NCBI GenBank assembly: GCA_028824575.1
Contig: JAPPDN010000640.1
Span: 1 to 6,969, forward strand
Direction of reading: 5' to 3'
Length of the DNA: 6,969 nt
Source of the DNA: Candidatus Poribacteria bacterium
GTDB lineage: Bacteria > Poribacteria > WGA-4E > WGA-3G
In this document: in pieces, positions 1-5,390 of the stretch
How the letters are laid out: each line of letters opens with the position of its first letter
How positions within the stretch are numbered: the stretch's first letter is position 1
The notes under the pieces: model-generated
Told to the model about the DNA's origin: nothing
What the model saw: the letters and a program-made list of their open reading frames with translations, nothing else
Databases searched by the model: none
Translations under genes and position numbers: made by a program

Positions 1-1
1 G

Positions 2-637
2 TATGATTTCCCCGGCTCGCAGAACACTTATTTCTATGCGCTCGGTAATAACGGGAACGCTGCTGGGCACTACAAAGATATGAATGGACTTTACCACGGT
101 GTTATCCTGCAAGATGGCGAACTGCGCCAATACGATTTTCCCGGTGCAGCCGAAACCCACATCTACGGTATGAGTGACGAAACAGGGGCACTGAGTGGTA
201 ACATCGTTGATGCAGCGGGAGTCACTCACGCCTTCTCAGGAGAACTGACAATTACATTCCCTGGCGCAGTCAACACTTATGGGGACTTTGTCAACGCCGC
301 AGGGGCTGTCGTCGGCAGCTACATCGATGCCGATGGAATGTTTCACGGATTCATACGTTACCCCGACGGCAGTTTTACCACTATTGATCTCCCAACAATG
401 CCGGACCTTGAATTCTTGTTTGTGAACACCATCACCGATGTCGGTGTTATCGGCTTCAGAGCCAAAGCTGCAAACGATATTCTGCGGTCCTATATCCTCC
501 TACCGAGCGGCATCCTCTATGAAGTGCGGCTCCCAGGCAGTGTTATCACCGTCGTCCGAAATGTTAATCAGGATGGAAGTATTATCGGGTATTATGACTT
601 AGCAGATGGACGTAGACATGGCTTCGTCGGTAGACCG
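2..637 (+). repeat. Five imperfect protein repeats (HAF-like)
   Basis: Unit boundaries read from the translation are 2-130, 131-250, 251-382, 383-523 and 524-637, or 43, 40, 44, 47 and 38 residues. Units 1 and 2 both open with YDFPG, unit 3 with ITFPG, unit 4 with IDLP and unit 5 with VRLPG. Units 1, 2, 3 and 5 also share a G.x.G.x.x.D turn and an H(G/A)(V/F) ending; unit 4 is the most diverged. The array probably continues left of the window. A beta-propeller or beta-solenoid fold is an inference from the repeat length and pattern. The repetition is at protein level; DNA identity between units is low apart from the YDFPG codons. Confidence 0.75.
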
Positions 638-1567
638 ACACCCCACCCCAATGGAGATGATTTTGGCAGTACTTTCTTTATGCACCTCTCTAAAGGTTTG
701 AACATGCTGTCTGTGCCGTTGAAACCGACTGTCCATACGACAGCACGTTCGCTTGCAGTCAAGATGGGGGCGACAACAGTCATTACGCTTGACACCGCAA
801 ACCAGCAGTTCGTCGCATGGACACCAAACGCACCTGACGACGGATTCCCAATCGAAGGTGCAAAAGGATATATCGTCAACCTACCACACGCACGCGCGAT
901 TGTCTTCACTGGAACAGAGTGGACGAATCAGACACAGATCGCTGCAGCACCGCTCGCAACAATACCGTATCAGACATGGGCGTTTGTTGTTAGCGGATAT
1001 TTAGAAGGTATCCAGCAGTTCAACGGTTACCTTGTCACAGTCCGAAATCATCGGACCAACACTATCATGGAAGCCCGAGTGCGCGGTAATTACTTCGCCG
1101 CTGCCACCGCCGATCTTAACTATCATAGCGTCGTAGAAGTCGGGGATACAATGGAATTAATTGTCACCGATACAAACGGAAATATCGCCTCAGAAAAATT
1201 CAATTTCACGGTGAACACAGACACTCTTGAAAACGCGGTTATGACCGTGACGCTTGACGGCATCGGCACACCAAAACAGAACCGTCTGCTTCAGAACTAT
1301 CCAAACCCGTTTAATCCTGAAACATGGATTCCTTATCATCTTGCGGAAGGTGGTACTGTGTCTCTGTCTATTTATGACGCGACAGGTACACTTATCCGAA
1401 CACTTACGCTCGGCTACCAATCGGCAGGCTTCTATCAAAGTCGAGAGCACGCCGCCTATTGGGACGGACGCAACGCGTTCGGTGAACCGGTCGCAAGCGG
1501 TGTTTACTTCTATCGACTGACAACGCCTTCTTTCCAGCAAACCAGACGGATGCTGATTCTAAAATAA
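2..1567 (+). CDS. Secreted repeat protein with C-terminal FlgD-like sorting domain (5' partial)
   Basis: The reading frame is open to the left edge of the window, so the ATG at 80 is an internal Met inside a repeat and not the start; 521 residues plus the stop are visible. Visible order: five imperfect repeats of 38-47 residues (bases 2-637) with a YDFPG-type opening, a G.I.G.Y.D turn and an HGF-type ending; a middle region (about 638-1290) containing a GLNMLSVPL stretch and beta-rich segments; then NYPNPFNPETWIPY (1295-1336) and a terminal domain ending in ASGVYFYRL and MLILK. The repeats resemble the extracellular HAF-type repeats. The ending matches FlgD-Ig/Por-secretion-type C-terminal domains, which are usually cleaved or used as export signals. 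Role inferred: exported or surface-attached structural or binding protein. No catalytic motif is seen, and the signal peptide would lie outside the window. The broad class is firm; the exact function is unknown. Confidence 0.85.
   Translation, partial: YDFPGSQNTYFYALGNNGNAAGHYKDMNGLYHGVILQDGELRQYDFPGAAETHIYGMSDETGALSGNIVDAAGVTHAFSGELTITFPGAVNTYGDFVNAAGAVVGSYIDADGMFHGFIRYPDGSFTTIDLPTMPDLEFLFVNTITDVGVIGFRAKAANDILRSYILLPSGILYEVRLPGSVITVVRNVNQDGSIIGYYDLADGRRHGFVGRPTPHPNGDDFGSTFFMHLSKGLNMLSVPLKPTVHTTARSLAVKMGATTVITLDTANQQFVAWTPNAPDDGFPIEGAKGYIVNLPHARAIVFTGTEWTNQTQIAAAPLATIPYQTWAFVVSGYLEGIQQFNGYLVTVRNHRTNTIMEARVRGNYFAAATADLNYHSVVEVGDTMELIVTDTNGNIASEKFNFTVNTDTLENAVMTVTLDGIGTPKQNRLLQNYPNPFNPETWIPYHLAEGGTVSLSIYDATGTLIRTLTLGYQSAGFYQSREHAAYWDGRNAFGEPVASGVYFYRLTTPSFQQTRRMLILK
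1295..1564 (+). other. C-terminal sorting/FlgD-Ig-like domain
   Basis: This protein-domain segment within the first gene begins with NYPNPFNPETWIPY. It continues through an LSIYDATG strand, an RTLTLGY turn, a YWDGRNAFGEPVASGVYFYRL core and a basic RRMLILK end. WDGRN.xGxxVxSGxYxY is the hallmark of FlgD-Ig and type A C-terminal sorting domains. The TWIPY extension of the NPFNP motif is a form I associate with Candidatus Poribacteria. The protein is probably exported through a dedicated secretion route, but no secretion genes are present here to test that. Confidence 0.85.
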
Positions 1568-1597
1568 AAATAACCGAACATTGACAGGTGTATCGCT

Positions 1598-1618
1598 GGC
1601 GAGGTTTGAAGCCTCGCC
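1598..1618. repeat. Intergenic hairpin GGCGAGG/CCTCGCC
   Basis: A perfect 7-base inverted repeat, GGCGAGG (1598-1604) and CCTCGCC (1612-1618), encloses a 7-base loop; a T-G wobble could extend the stem to 8. It lies 31 bases after the stop of the secreted-protein gene. It is GC-rich like an intrinsic terminator stem, but the following bases (ctcttaaacac) are not a T-run. It may be a weak or factor-assisted terminator, an mRNA-stabilising 3' structure, or a copy of a dispersed palindromic repeat. Confidence 0.5.
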
Positions 1619-1647
1619 TCTTAAACACAGTATACAAGCTTGAATAA

Positions 1648-2751
1648 ATGCAATACGAATGCACCAAATGTAGCAAAACTTATAATGTCTCGCCGTTACG
1701 CTACCAATGTGATTGTGGAAATGCCCTGAACTTAACCACAGATTCAAATATCTGTCCCAACCCACAGGTTCCGGCAGCGATGTCACTCTGGCGGTATCGC
1801 GAGGCACTGCCGATTGATGTGGATACAGATATTGTTACTCTTGGTGAAGGCATGACCCCGCTCGTTCCGCTGGATGTCAACGCACCGGAACACTTCGTAA
1901 AATTGGACTACCTCTGTCCAACTGGTTCCTATAAGGACAGGGGGGCATCCGTTCTCCTGACGCACCTCAAGGCACTTGGGGTCGAGGAAATCGTTGAAGA
2001 TTCATCGGGCAATGCGGGTGCAGCAATAGCCGCTTATAGTGCAAGAGCAGGCATCCAGTGCACCATCTACTGCCCGGAATCTACCTCCCAAGGGAAACTC
2101 AAACAAATTGCCGCCTACGGTGCCGAGTTAAAGCTGGTTCCGGGAAACCGCATGGCGACAACGGAAGCAGTAAAACTCGCAGCGGAGACCACCTGTTACG
2201 CCTCGCACAATTGGCATCCGTTTTTCTTGGAAGGCACCAAAACGCTTGCCTATGAAATTGTGGAGCAGCTTGGATGGCGCGCACCAACACACGTTATCTG
2301 TCCCGTCGGATTCGGGAGTATCTATTTAGGACTTTTTATCGGTTTTCAGGAATTACAAGCACAAGGGATTATCGTAAACATGCCGCGCCTTCTCGGCGTA
2401 CAACCTGATGTCTGTTGCCCGATCTACAATGCGGACGTTAATAAAGCAGGATCCATCACAAGAATGGCACAAACCGGTGAAACGCTCGCCGAAGGAACGA
2501 CTGCCGAACTCCCGATCCGAGGACAGATGATTTTGGATGCTATCGCTACAACAAACGGTGCCTTTACTATCGTTGATAACACAGACATAAAAGCAGGACT
2601 GGAAATTCTCTCTGCCAAAGGCATCTATGTCGAACCGACTTCGGCTGTAGTTGTCAAAGGCTATCAAAAGTTTCAGGAAACAGGTATTATAAGCACAGGC
2701 GATCTGGTAGTGTCAATTCTGACCGGAATCGGCTTAAAAGCGAGTTTTTAA
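1648..2751 (+). CDS. Threonine synthase-like PLP-dependent enzyme with N-terminal zinc ribbon
   Basis: The protein has 367 residues. Threonine synthase converts O-phosphohomoserine to threonine in the cytoplasm using PLP. The N-terminus carries a zinc-ribbon pattern (C5, C8, C21, C23) often seen in threonine synthases. The fold-type II core follows: a LGEGMTPL motif (65-72), SYKDRGA with the presumed PLP-binding lysine K96, a DSSGNAG loop (118-124) expected to hold the cofactor or substrate carboxylate, a phosphate-binding-type CPVGFGS (218-224), EPTSA (329-333) and the terminal LTGIGLK (358-364). The length and C-terminal TG.GLK fit threonine synthase. Canonical enzymes more often show SFKDRG, STGNTS and VPVGNGGN, so a paralogue with another amino-acid substrate (for example cysteate synthase-like) is possible. 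Family membership is near certain; the specific reaction is moderately supported. No clear ribosome binding site precedes the ATG. No other threonine pathway genes are adjacent. Confidence 0.85.
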   Translation: MQYECTKCSKTYNVSPLRYQCDCGNALNLTTDSNICPNPQVPAAMSLWRYREALPIDVDTDIVTLGEGMTPLVPLDVNAPEHFVKLDYLCPTGSYKDRGASVLLTHLKALGVEEIVEDSSGNAGAAIAAYSARAGIQCTIYCPESTSQGKLKQIAAYGAELKLVPGNRMATTEAVKLAAETTCYASHNWHPFFLEGTKTLAYEIVEQLGWRAPTHVICPVGFGSIYLGLFIGFQELQAQGIIVNMPRLLGVQPDVCCPIYNADVNKAGSITRMAQTGETLAEGTTAELPIRGQMILDAIATTNGAFTIVDNTDIKAGLEILSAKGIYVEPTSAVVVKGYQKFQETGIISTGDLVVSILTGIGLKASF

Positions 2752-2767
2752 ATATTGGGTTTCTGCT

Positions 2768-2792
2768 CCGATTTGTCCGTTGTCCAAATCGG
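2768..2792. terminator. Possible terminator hairpin after the PLP enzyme gene
   Basis: A perfect 8-base inverted repeat, CCGATTTG (2768-2775) and CAAATCGG (2785-2792), has a 9-base loop. It begins 16 bases past the stop codon and is followed by gtttctgatt, which is only moderately T-rich. The position suits a terminator separating the PLP enzyme gene from the glycosidase gene. The short U-tract and 50% GC stem make it a weak intrinsic terminator at best. Confidence 0.4.
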
Positions 2793-2869
2793 GTTTCTGA
2801 TTAAATTGTACTTTCAGTTTATTACACGTTCCTTATCTGTCATACGACAAAAATGGAATAAAGATAAAA

Positions 2870-4189
2870 ATGATGCAAGAAAACAGACCTTATCCGACTC
2901 GGTTTATTGCGGTGTGCGCGCTCATCGCGCTTTTCATTCTCGTAATTGGTGCGTTGCGGGCTTTAGAACAACCTATCTTCCGCAGCACTGCCGCCAACAG
3001 TCGGAATGGTAAGACGCTTCCTGATTCTGTCATACGCCGCGATGAGATTGATCGCAAACGTTGGCCAGAAGGATTTCAACTCCACCGTTACTGGTGGATA
3101 GGAGGTGCTGCTGTCTATATCGCAGAGATGGATCGCACGACAGAAAACCTCCAATTTGATATAGAACTCGCCAACAACCAGATATTGGGACGTGAAACCA
3201 TTACGAACGCTACGCGACGGCTTATGAAAAAGCAGATGCTGCCTCTTGCAGGTGTTAATGGCAGTTTCGGCATCCGAGAGGACTCTTACGGACGCGGCGG
3301 TATGACTTTTAATCTGCACATCCAAAACGGTGAACTCATCAGCATACCGATAATACGCGATAGATGGGGGTATTCGCCGCCGTCACCATGGGGCGAAACG
3401 AGTTTCGGTGTCACCCCTGATGGCGAGTTCCTTTTGGAGAGAGTACAGCTCAACGGTCAACTCCACATTGACGACGGCAACGGCGATACACTTCCGATTG
3501 ATGCCATCAACCAAATCTGTGACACGTCGGCTCCGGTCGTCCTCTATACGCCTCGTTTTGGACACAGGACCCTGACACGCCGATGCTACGAGTTCACGCT
3601 CGAACGACTCGAACTTCCGATTACCGGAAAATACACAAGCAGGTTTATTGTGACTGAGGTCAACCGGCGCGGGAACAGCCGTATCCCGTCTGACGGTGTT
3701 GTTATTGCGATAGAATCGCGCTTGGCACGCAATTGGACAAAAAAAATTACAACATCTACAAAAGGCACATTGGAGATTGCGCTCACCCCGACAAAGTGGC
3801 AACACGTTCAACAAGGTGTCGGTGGCAATCTACGGCTTGTCCGAGACGGTAGGATTGAACCAGAACTTGTTAGGTTTGGAGAAACCCGAGGCCGCAGCGC
3901 ATCCGCCCATCGTAACGGTGCCTCGCGCCACCCGCGTAGTGCCTTAGGATTTAACGACGAAAAGCTCTTTCTCATTGCTATTGACGGCAGACAGCACGGG
4001 TATAGCATGGGGATGACGCTTTACGATATGGGGAAATTTTTCAGCGAACTCGGCATCAAACACGCCATCAACTTCGACGGTGGCAGCTCCTCAGCGTTAT
4101 GGGCTTTAGGCGGAGTCGTGAACAGTCCCGCGCACGGCTATGAGCGCCGTATCTTCAACATCGCAATGATTCGTGCTAAAAAGAGATGA
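2870..4189 (+). CDS. Membrane-anchored phosphodiester glycosidase (NAGPA domain) family protein
   Basis: The protein has 439 residues. A basic N-terminus and one hydrophobic segment (about 11-31, FIAVCALIALFILVIGAL) act as a signal anchor, placing the bulk outside the cytoplasmic membrane. Family motifs run in order: GVNGSF (128-133), corresponding to the family's N-G-G-F; a GVGGNLRLVRDG stretch (317-328); RHPRSALG (353-360), matching the family's R.P.(R/S)(T/S)A.G; IDGR (371-374); and FDGGSSSALW (402-411), the conserved aspartate-glycine-glycine-serine-serine core. The named family member, human NAGPA, removes N-acetylglucosamine from mannose-6-phosphate caps. Bacterial relatives are thought to act on phosphodiester-linked sugars such as wall polymers, but the substrate here is unknown. 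The start is ATG at 2870, with a second ATG at 2873 equally possible; no strong ribosome site is seen. The stop overlaps the lipoprotein start, suggesting co-translation and perhaps a joint envelope role. Confidence 0.85.
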   Translation: MMQENRPYPTRFIAVCALIALFILVIGALRALEQPIFRSTAANSRNGKTLPDSVIRRDEIDRKRWPEGFQLHRYWWIGGAAVYIAEMDRTTENLQFDIELANNQILGRETITNATRRLMKKQMLPLAGVNGSFGIREDSYGRGGMTFNLHIQNGELISIPIIRDRWGYSPPSPWGETSFGVTPDGEFLLERVQLNGQLHIDDGNGDTLPIDAINQICDTSAPVVLYTPRFGHRTLTRRCYEFTLERLELPITGKYTSRFIVTEVNRRGNSRIPSDGVVIAIESRLARNWTKKITTSTKGTLEIALTPTKWQHVQQGVGGNLRLVRDGRIEPELVRFGETRGRSASAHRNGASRHPRSALGFNDEKLFLIAIDGRQHGYSMGMTLYDMGKFFSELGIKHAINFDGGSSSALWALGGVVNSPAHGYERRIFNIAMIRAKKR

Positions 4190-4578
4190 AACCACGATAC
4201 CTCTTACTATCTATCTTCTTGGTACTCGCGTGTTCTAATAGGAATACCCCGCGTGCCGTCTGCGAGGATTTTATCTACAACTACTACCAGCGCGCCGACC
4301 AAGTGGCAGCTCTACAACTCAGTCACGGACTCGCCGCAGAAAAACTCCAAGATGAGATTGAACGTGTCAGTGAAGTACGCGTCCCGGGGCAACAATTTGA
4401 CGAAATGCCAAAGATTGAATACGAAGCAACCGGTCAAGAGGAAGGACCAACACACGTGCTATTCAACTACAAACTCACTATCGAAATCCGAGGCACGACA
4501 ACCCATACCCGAAAAGTCGTGATCCAGACCGAACAGATTGATGGACGCTGGAAAGTCGTCAATTTTGATGAATATTAA
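4186..4578 (+). CDS. Small putative lipoprotein, possibly NTF2/DUF4878-like
   Basis: The protein has 130 residues. Its N-terminus is a lipoprotein signal peptide: MKPR, a hydrophobic stretch LLLSIFLVL, then a lipobox VLAC with the acceptor cysteine at residue 16. The mature part opens with a helix containing a CEDFIYNYYQ pattern and ends in strands with TRKVVIQTEQIDGRWKVVNFD. An initial helix around F..YY followed by beta strands ending in DG.WKV is typical of NTF2-like or DUF4878-type lipoproteins; that assignment is by pattern only. The ATG overlaps the glycosidase stop by four bases (ATGA), so translation is probably coupled. The function is unknown; it may help or anchor the partner in the envelope. 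There is no visible catalytic motif. Confidence 0.8.
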   Translation: MKPRYLLLSIFLVLACSNRNTPRAVCEDFIYNYYQRADQVAALQLSHGLAAEKLQDEIERVSEVRVPGQQFDEMPKIEYEATGQEEGPTHVLFNYKLTIEIRGTTTHTRKVVIQTEQIDGRWKVVNFDEY

Positions 4579-4613
4579 GAAGCCTATACGTAAATATACA
4601 ATCCTTAGGCTTC
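4579..4613. repeat. Inverted repeat after the lipoprotein gene
   Basis: GAAGCCTA (4579-4586) and TAGGCTTC (4606-4613) form a perfect 8-base stem around a 19-base AT-rich loop. It starts directly after the lipoprotein stop codon. No T-run follows (gtggagattg), so a simple intrinsic terminator is unlikely. It could be a 3'-end structure, or a binding site upstream of the toxin-antitoxin promoter. Confidence 0.4.
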
Positions 4614-4629
4614 GTGGAGATTGTTATCC

Positions 4630-4659
4630 TTGAAAAAATTATATCCATTTGGTTATAAT
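4630..4659 (+). promoter_or_regulatory. Sigma70-type promoter of the toxin-antitoxin module
   Basis: TTGAAA (4630-4635) and a consensus TATAAT (4654-4659) are separated by 18 bases. The predicted transcription start is about 4665-4667, at or just beyond the toxin ATG at 4665, so the message would be leaderless or nearly so. The -10 box overlaps a palindrome (4655-4666). Strong as a sequence match, untested experimentally. Confidence 0.6.
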
Positions 4660-4666
4660 ATATTAT
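4655..4666. promoter_or_regulatory. 12-base palindrome, candidate antitoxin operator
   Basis: ATAATATATTAT is its own reverse complement over all 12 bases. It covers most of the -10 box and the first two bases of the toxin start codon. HigA-type antitoxins are known to repress their own promoter by binding palindromes overlapping it, so this is a reasonable operator candidate. AT-rich palindromes also arise by chance, so the role is an inference. Confidence 0.4.
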
Positions 4667-5039
4667 GGATCATGAGAGAATAAACTTAAGAGAAACCGTA
4701 TGGATCGGAGATTCTAAGGCAAGACTGAAGGAATTCCCGCAGCCTGTCCAAAAAGATATTGGGGACGCTTTATTTATTGTCCAGGCTGGAAGCATGTCTC
4801 CAGCAGCTAAACCATTTAAAGGCGTTGGTTCGGGAGTGTTTGAGATACGATCGGATTATCGGACCGATACTTATCGCGCCGTATATGCGGTGAAAATTGG
4901 AGAGCGAGTTTACGTGCTGCATTGCTTTCAAAAAAAATCAAAGCGTGGAATTAAAACTCCCAAGAAAGAGGTGGACCTTATCAAGAGACGCCTCAAAATG
5001 GCACAAGAACTGGAGGAAAATTATGAGCAAGCGGATTAA
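4665..5039 (+). CDS. higB: RelE/HigB-family toxin (Gp49-like)
   Basis: The protein has 124 residues. Members of this family (phage-derived Gp49-like, HigB/RelE fold) are usually ribosome-dependent mRNA endonucleases that slow translation when the antitoxin is lost. Recognisable features in order: VWIGDSKARLKEFP (12-25), a helix with DIGDALF (31-37), KPFKGVGSGVFEIR (49-62), TYRAVYAV (69-76), and VYVLHCFQKKSKRG (82-95) followed by TPKKEVDLIKRRL (98-110). These closely follow the common pattern of the family. The ATG at 4665 is the only standard start before the conserved region; it adds about eight residues before the usual N-terminus and has no ribosome site, because the promoter lies immediately upstream. 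It overlaps the antitoxin gene by 17 bases. The symbol is given by family and gene order, not by orthology to a studied HigB. The catalytic residues were not individually verified. Confidence 0.9.
   Translation: MDHERINLRETVWIGDSKARLKEFPQPVQKDIGDALFIVQAGSMSPAAKPFKGVGSGVFEIRSDYRTDTYRAVYAVKIGERVYVLHCFQKKSKRGIKTPKKEVDLIKRRLKMAQELEENYEQAD
5012..5016 (+). promoter_or_regulatory. Strong ribosome binding site of the antitoxin gene
   Basis: GGAGG lies six bases before the ATG at 5023, inside the last codons of the toxin gene. It decides the antitoxin start: an upstream in-frame ATG at 4897 would extend the protein by 42 residues through sequence that is the other frame of the toxin gene. Confidence 0.8.
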
Positions 5040-5346
5040 ATTTGAAAAGAGCTCTGGCAATGTCTTTAAGGATTTAGATTTGCCAGATGCGGACGAACTA
5101 TTCCTTAAAGCGAAGCTTGGATTTGAGGTGTTCCAGATTATAGAAGATCGCAAGTTAACCCAGGCTGAAGCGGCAAAGATTTTAGGCGTGAAGCAGCCTG
5201 AGATCTCCCGGCTAAAACAGGGAAGGTTTAATCATTATAGTGTAGAACGGTTGTTAACGTTTCTGAACCAATTGAATCGCGATATTGAAATCCGCATTAT
5301 TCCCTCAGAAAATAGGAAGGGACAACAACGAGTCGTCGCTGTTTAG
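5023..5346 (+). CDS. higA: HigA-like XRE-family antitoxin
   Basis: The protein has 107 residues. It is expected to bind and neutralise the upstream toxin and to repress the shared promoter. The N-terminal part (1-36) is charged and probably contacts the toxin. A helix-turn-helix of XRE type covers about 37-82: FEVFQIIEDRKLTQAEAAKI, then LGVKQPEISRLKQG, with the recognition helix near QPEISRL (58-64), then SVERLLTFLNQL. It ends in an RDIEIRI strand and a basic tail. This matches the small HTH proteins paired with Gp49-like toxins. The start at 5023 is chosen for the GGAGG six bases upstream and for the family-typical MSKRIKFE opening. It overlaps the toxin stop by 17 bases, so translation is likely coupled. 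The symbol is assigned by family and position. Confidence 0.9.
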   Translation: MSKRIKFEKSSGNVFKDLDLPDADELFLKAKLGFEVFQIIEDRKLTQAEAAKILGVKQPEISRLKQGRFNHYSVERLLTFLNQLNRDIEIRIIPSENRKGQQRVVAV

Positions 5347-5390
5347 TTCTTGGAGAAAAAGTTCGTCATCAAAGGAAAATTTAAAGAGTA

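Noticed and set aside
80..82. ATG as the start of the first gene
   Set aside because: The frame is open to base 2 and the upstream residues form a repeat unit matching the next one, so this Met is internal.
1581..1586. TTGACA as a -35 box for the PLP enzyme gene
   Set aside because: It is a perfect hexamer, but no -10-like sequence lies 16-19 bases downstream; the spacer would also run into the hairpin.
2755..3012. Small + strand open frame of 85 codons between the PLP enzyme and glycosidase genes
   Set aside because: Its second half is the alternate frame of the glycosidase signal anchor, the first half covers the hairpin, and it has no ribosome site or recognisable protein pattern.
3383..3814. 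Long minus-strand open frame (143 codons) inside the glycosidase gene
   Set aside because: It is fully antisense to a gene with clear family motifs, and its translation shows no domain; it is a shadow of codon bias.
4579..4613. Intrinsic terminator after the lipoprotein gene
   Set aside because: The stem is perfect, but the loop is 19 bases and no T-run follows, so it is listed only as an inverted repeat.
4897..5022. Longer antitoxin starting at the ATG at 4897
   Set aside because: The added 42 residues are the alternate frame of the conserved toxin C-terminus and have no ribosome site; the GGAGG before 5023 fits the real start.
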